Source: Methanosarcinaceae archaeon (GTDB taxonomy: Archaea > Halobacteriota > Methanosarcinia > Methanosarcinales > Methanosarcinaceae). Taken from it: a DNA stretch of 5,967 bases. The notes below the pieces were generated by a model that saw only the letters and a list, made by a program, of their open reading frames with translations, was not told where the DNA came from and searched no databases. Of the stretch, positions 5,726 to 5,967 are shown one piece after another; the stretch's first letter is position 1, and every line of letters begins with the position of its first letter. The translations under genes and the position numbers were made by a program. The stretch covers positions 1 through 5,967 of the forward strand of contig JAUWBW010000119.1 in assembly GCA_030609665.1 (NCBI GenBank), given 5' to 3'.

Positions 5726-5967
5726 CAAACATAGTATTTTTCACATTCTTTGCCCATCAATCTCAAAATATCCCACAATTCATCAGTCATATTTGCCACC
5801 CTTTTCTCAACAGTTCCATTAACTGGAATTGCCAATTCCGTAATCCTCCTAAACATGAAAAATACCCACTTCATCGTAGGGTTCTGTGACGGCTTCTTTA
5901 CTTGATTTTTGACAAATTTATTAGTTTCTTTTAACCTGCCTCTTAACTTCCATTGAGCAATTGAATA
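5725..5967 (-). CDS. IS1634-like transposase, C-terminal end (runs off the window)
   Basis: The frame is open from the right edge to TGA at 5725-5727, giving 80 residues without a start. It reads YSIAQWKLRGRLKETNKFVK, then NQVKKPSQNPTMKWVFFMFR, and near the end LWDILRLMGKECEKYYV. The pattern of a basic W-L-R helix, NQ..KP...PTM+WVF..F, and a final LG.ECEKYY motif is what I recall from the C-terminus of IS1634-type DDE transposases. The stop overlaps the ATG of the Trm5/Taw2-like gene. The true end of the element should lie slightly beyond the stop, possibly at the CCTGCGGAAAGTGCGG stretch (5717-5702), which would put the first codons of the methyltransferase frame inside the element. Family assignment is from memory of motifs; mobility and completeness of the element cannot be judged here. 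Confidence 0.75.
   Translation of the reverse strand, partial: YSIAQWKLRGRLKETNKFVKNQVKKPSQNPTMKWVFFMFRRITELAIPVNGTVEKRVANMTDELWDILRLMGKECEKYYV

Overview
The window looks like a piece of a euryarchaeal genome, most likely a Methanosarcinales-type methanogen or a methanotrophic relative. The basis is an archaeal FtsZ1-type cell-division protein, the archaeal DtdA/GEK1-type D-aminoacyl-tRNA deacylase in a long two-part form, a Trm5/Taw2-family tRNA-modifying enzyme, Shine-Dalgarno sites complementary to the archaeal 16S end, and a TTTATATA box in front of dtdA. No species can be named from the sequence alone.

Layout, left to right. Bases 2-1165 (+) are the C-terminal half of a Cu(I)-exporting P1B-type ATPase whose start lies outside the window. 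Bases 1166-1383 are non-coding and hold a 60-bp unit repeated in tandem, each copy ending in an AT-rich hairpin. Everything further right is on the minus strand. A thioredoxin (1384-1653) is preceded 51 nt upstream by an easily missed 37-codon gene (1705-1818) for a small CxxCxxC protein; the two may form a small redox unit. A triple 13-bp repeat lies between them. Bases 1819-1927 show nothing I can name. Bases 1928-2330 contain decayed mobile DNA: a transposase C-terminal fragment, a possible 10-bp terminal inverted repeat pair, and two related GC-rich palindromes.

Bases 2331-4923 (-) carry dtdA followed 34 nt later by ftsZ, probably one operon read from the TATA box at 5007-5014. dtdA removes D-amino acids wrongly loaded on tRNA; ftsZ forms the division ring. 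Upstream lies a 219-codon Trm5/Taw2-family enzyme (5066-5725) that appears to have lost its N-terminal part. Its start codon overlaps the stop codon of an IS1634-like transposase (5725-5967) that runs off the right edge.

The main theme is a conserved archaeal housekeeping stretch eroded on both sides by mobile elements. I found no defence island, CRISPR array or RNA gene. The points most worth checking are the transposase/methyltransferase junction, the small CxxCxxC protein beside thioredoxin, and the nested palindromic repeat.
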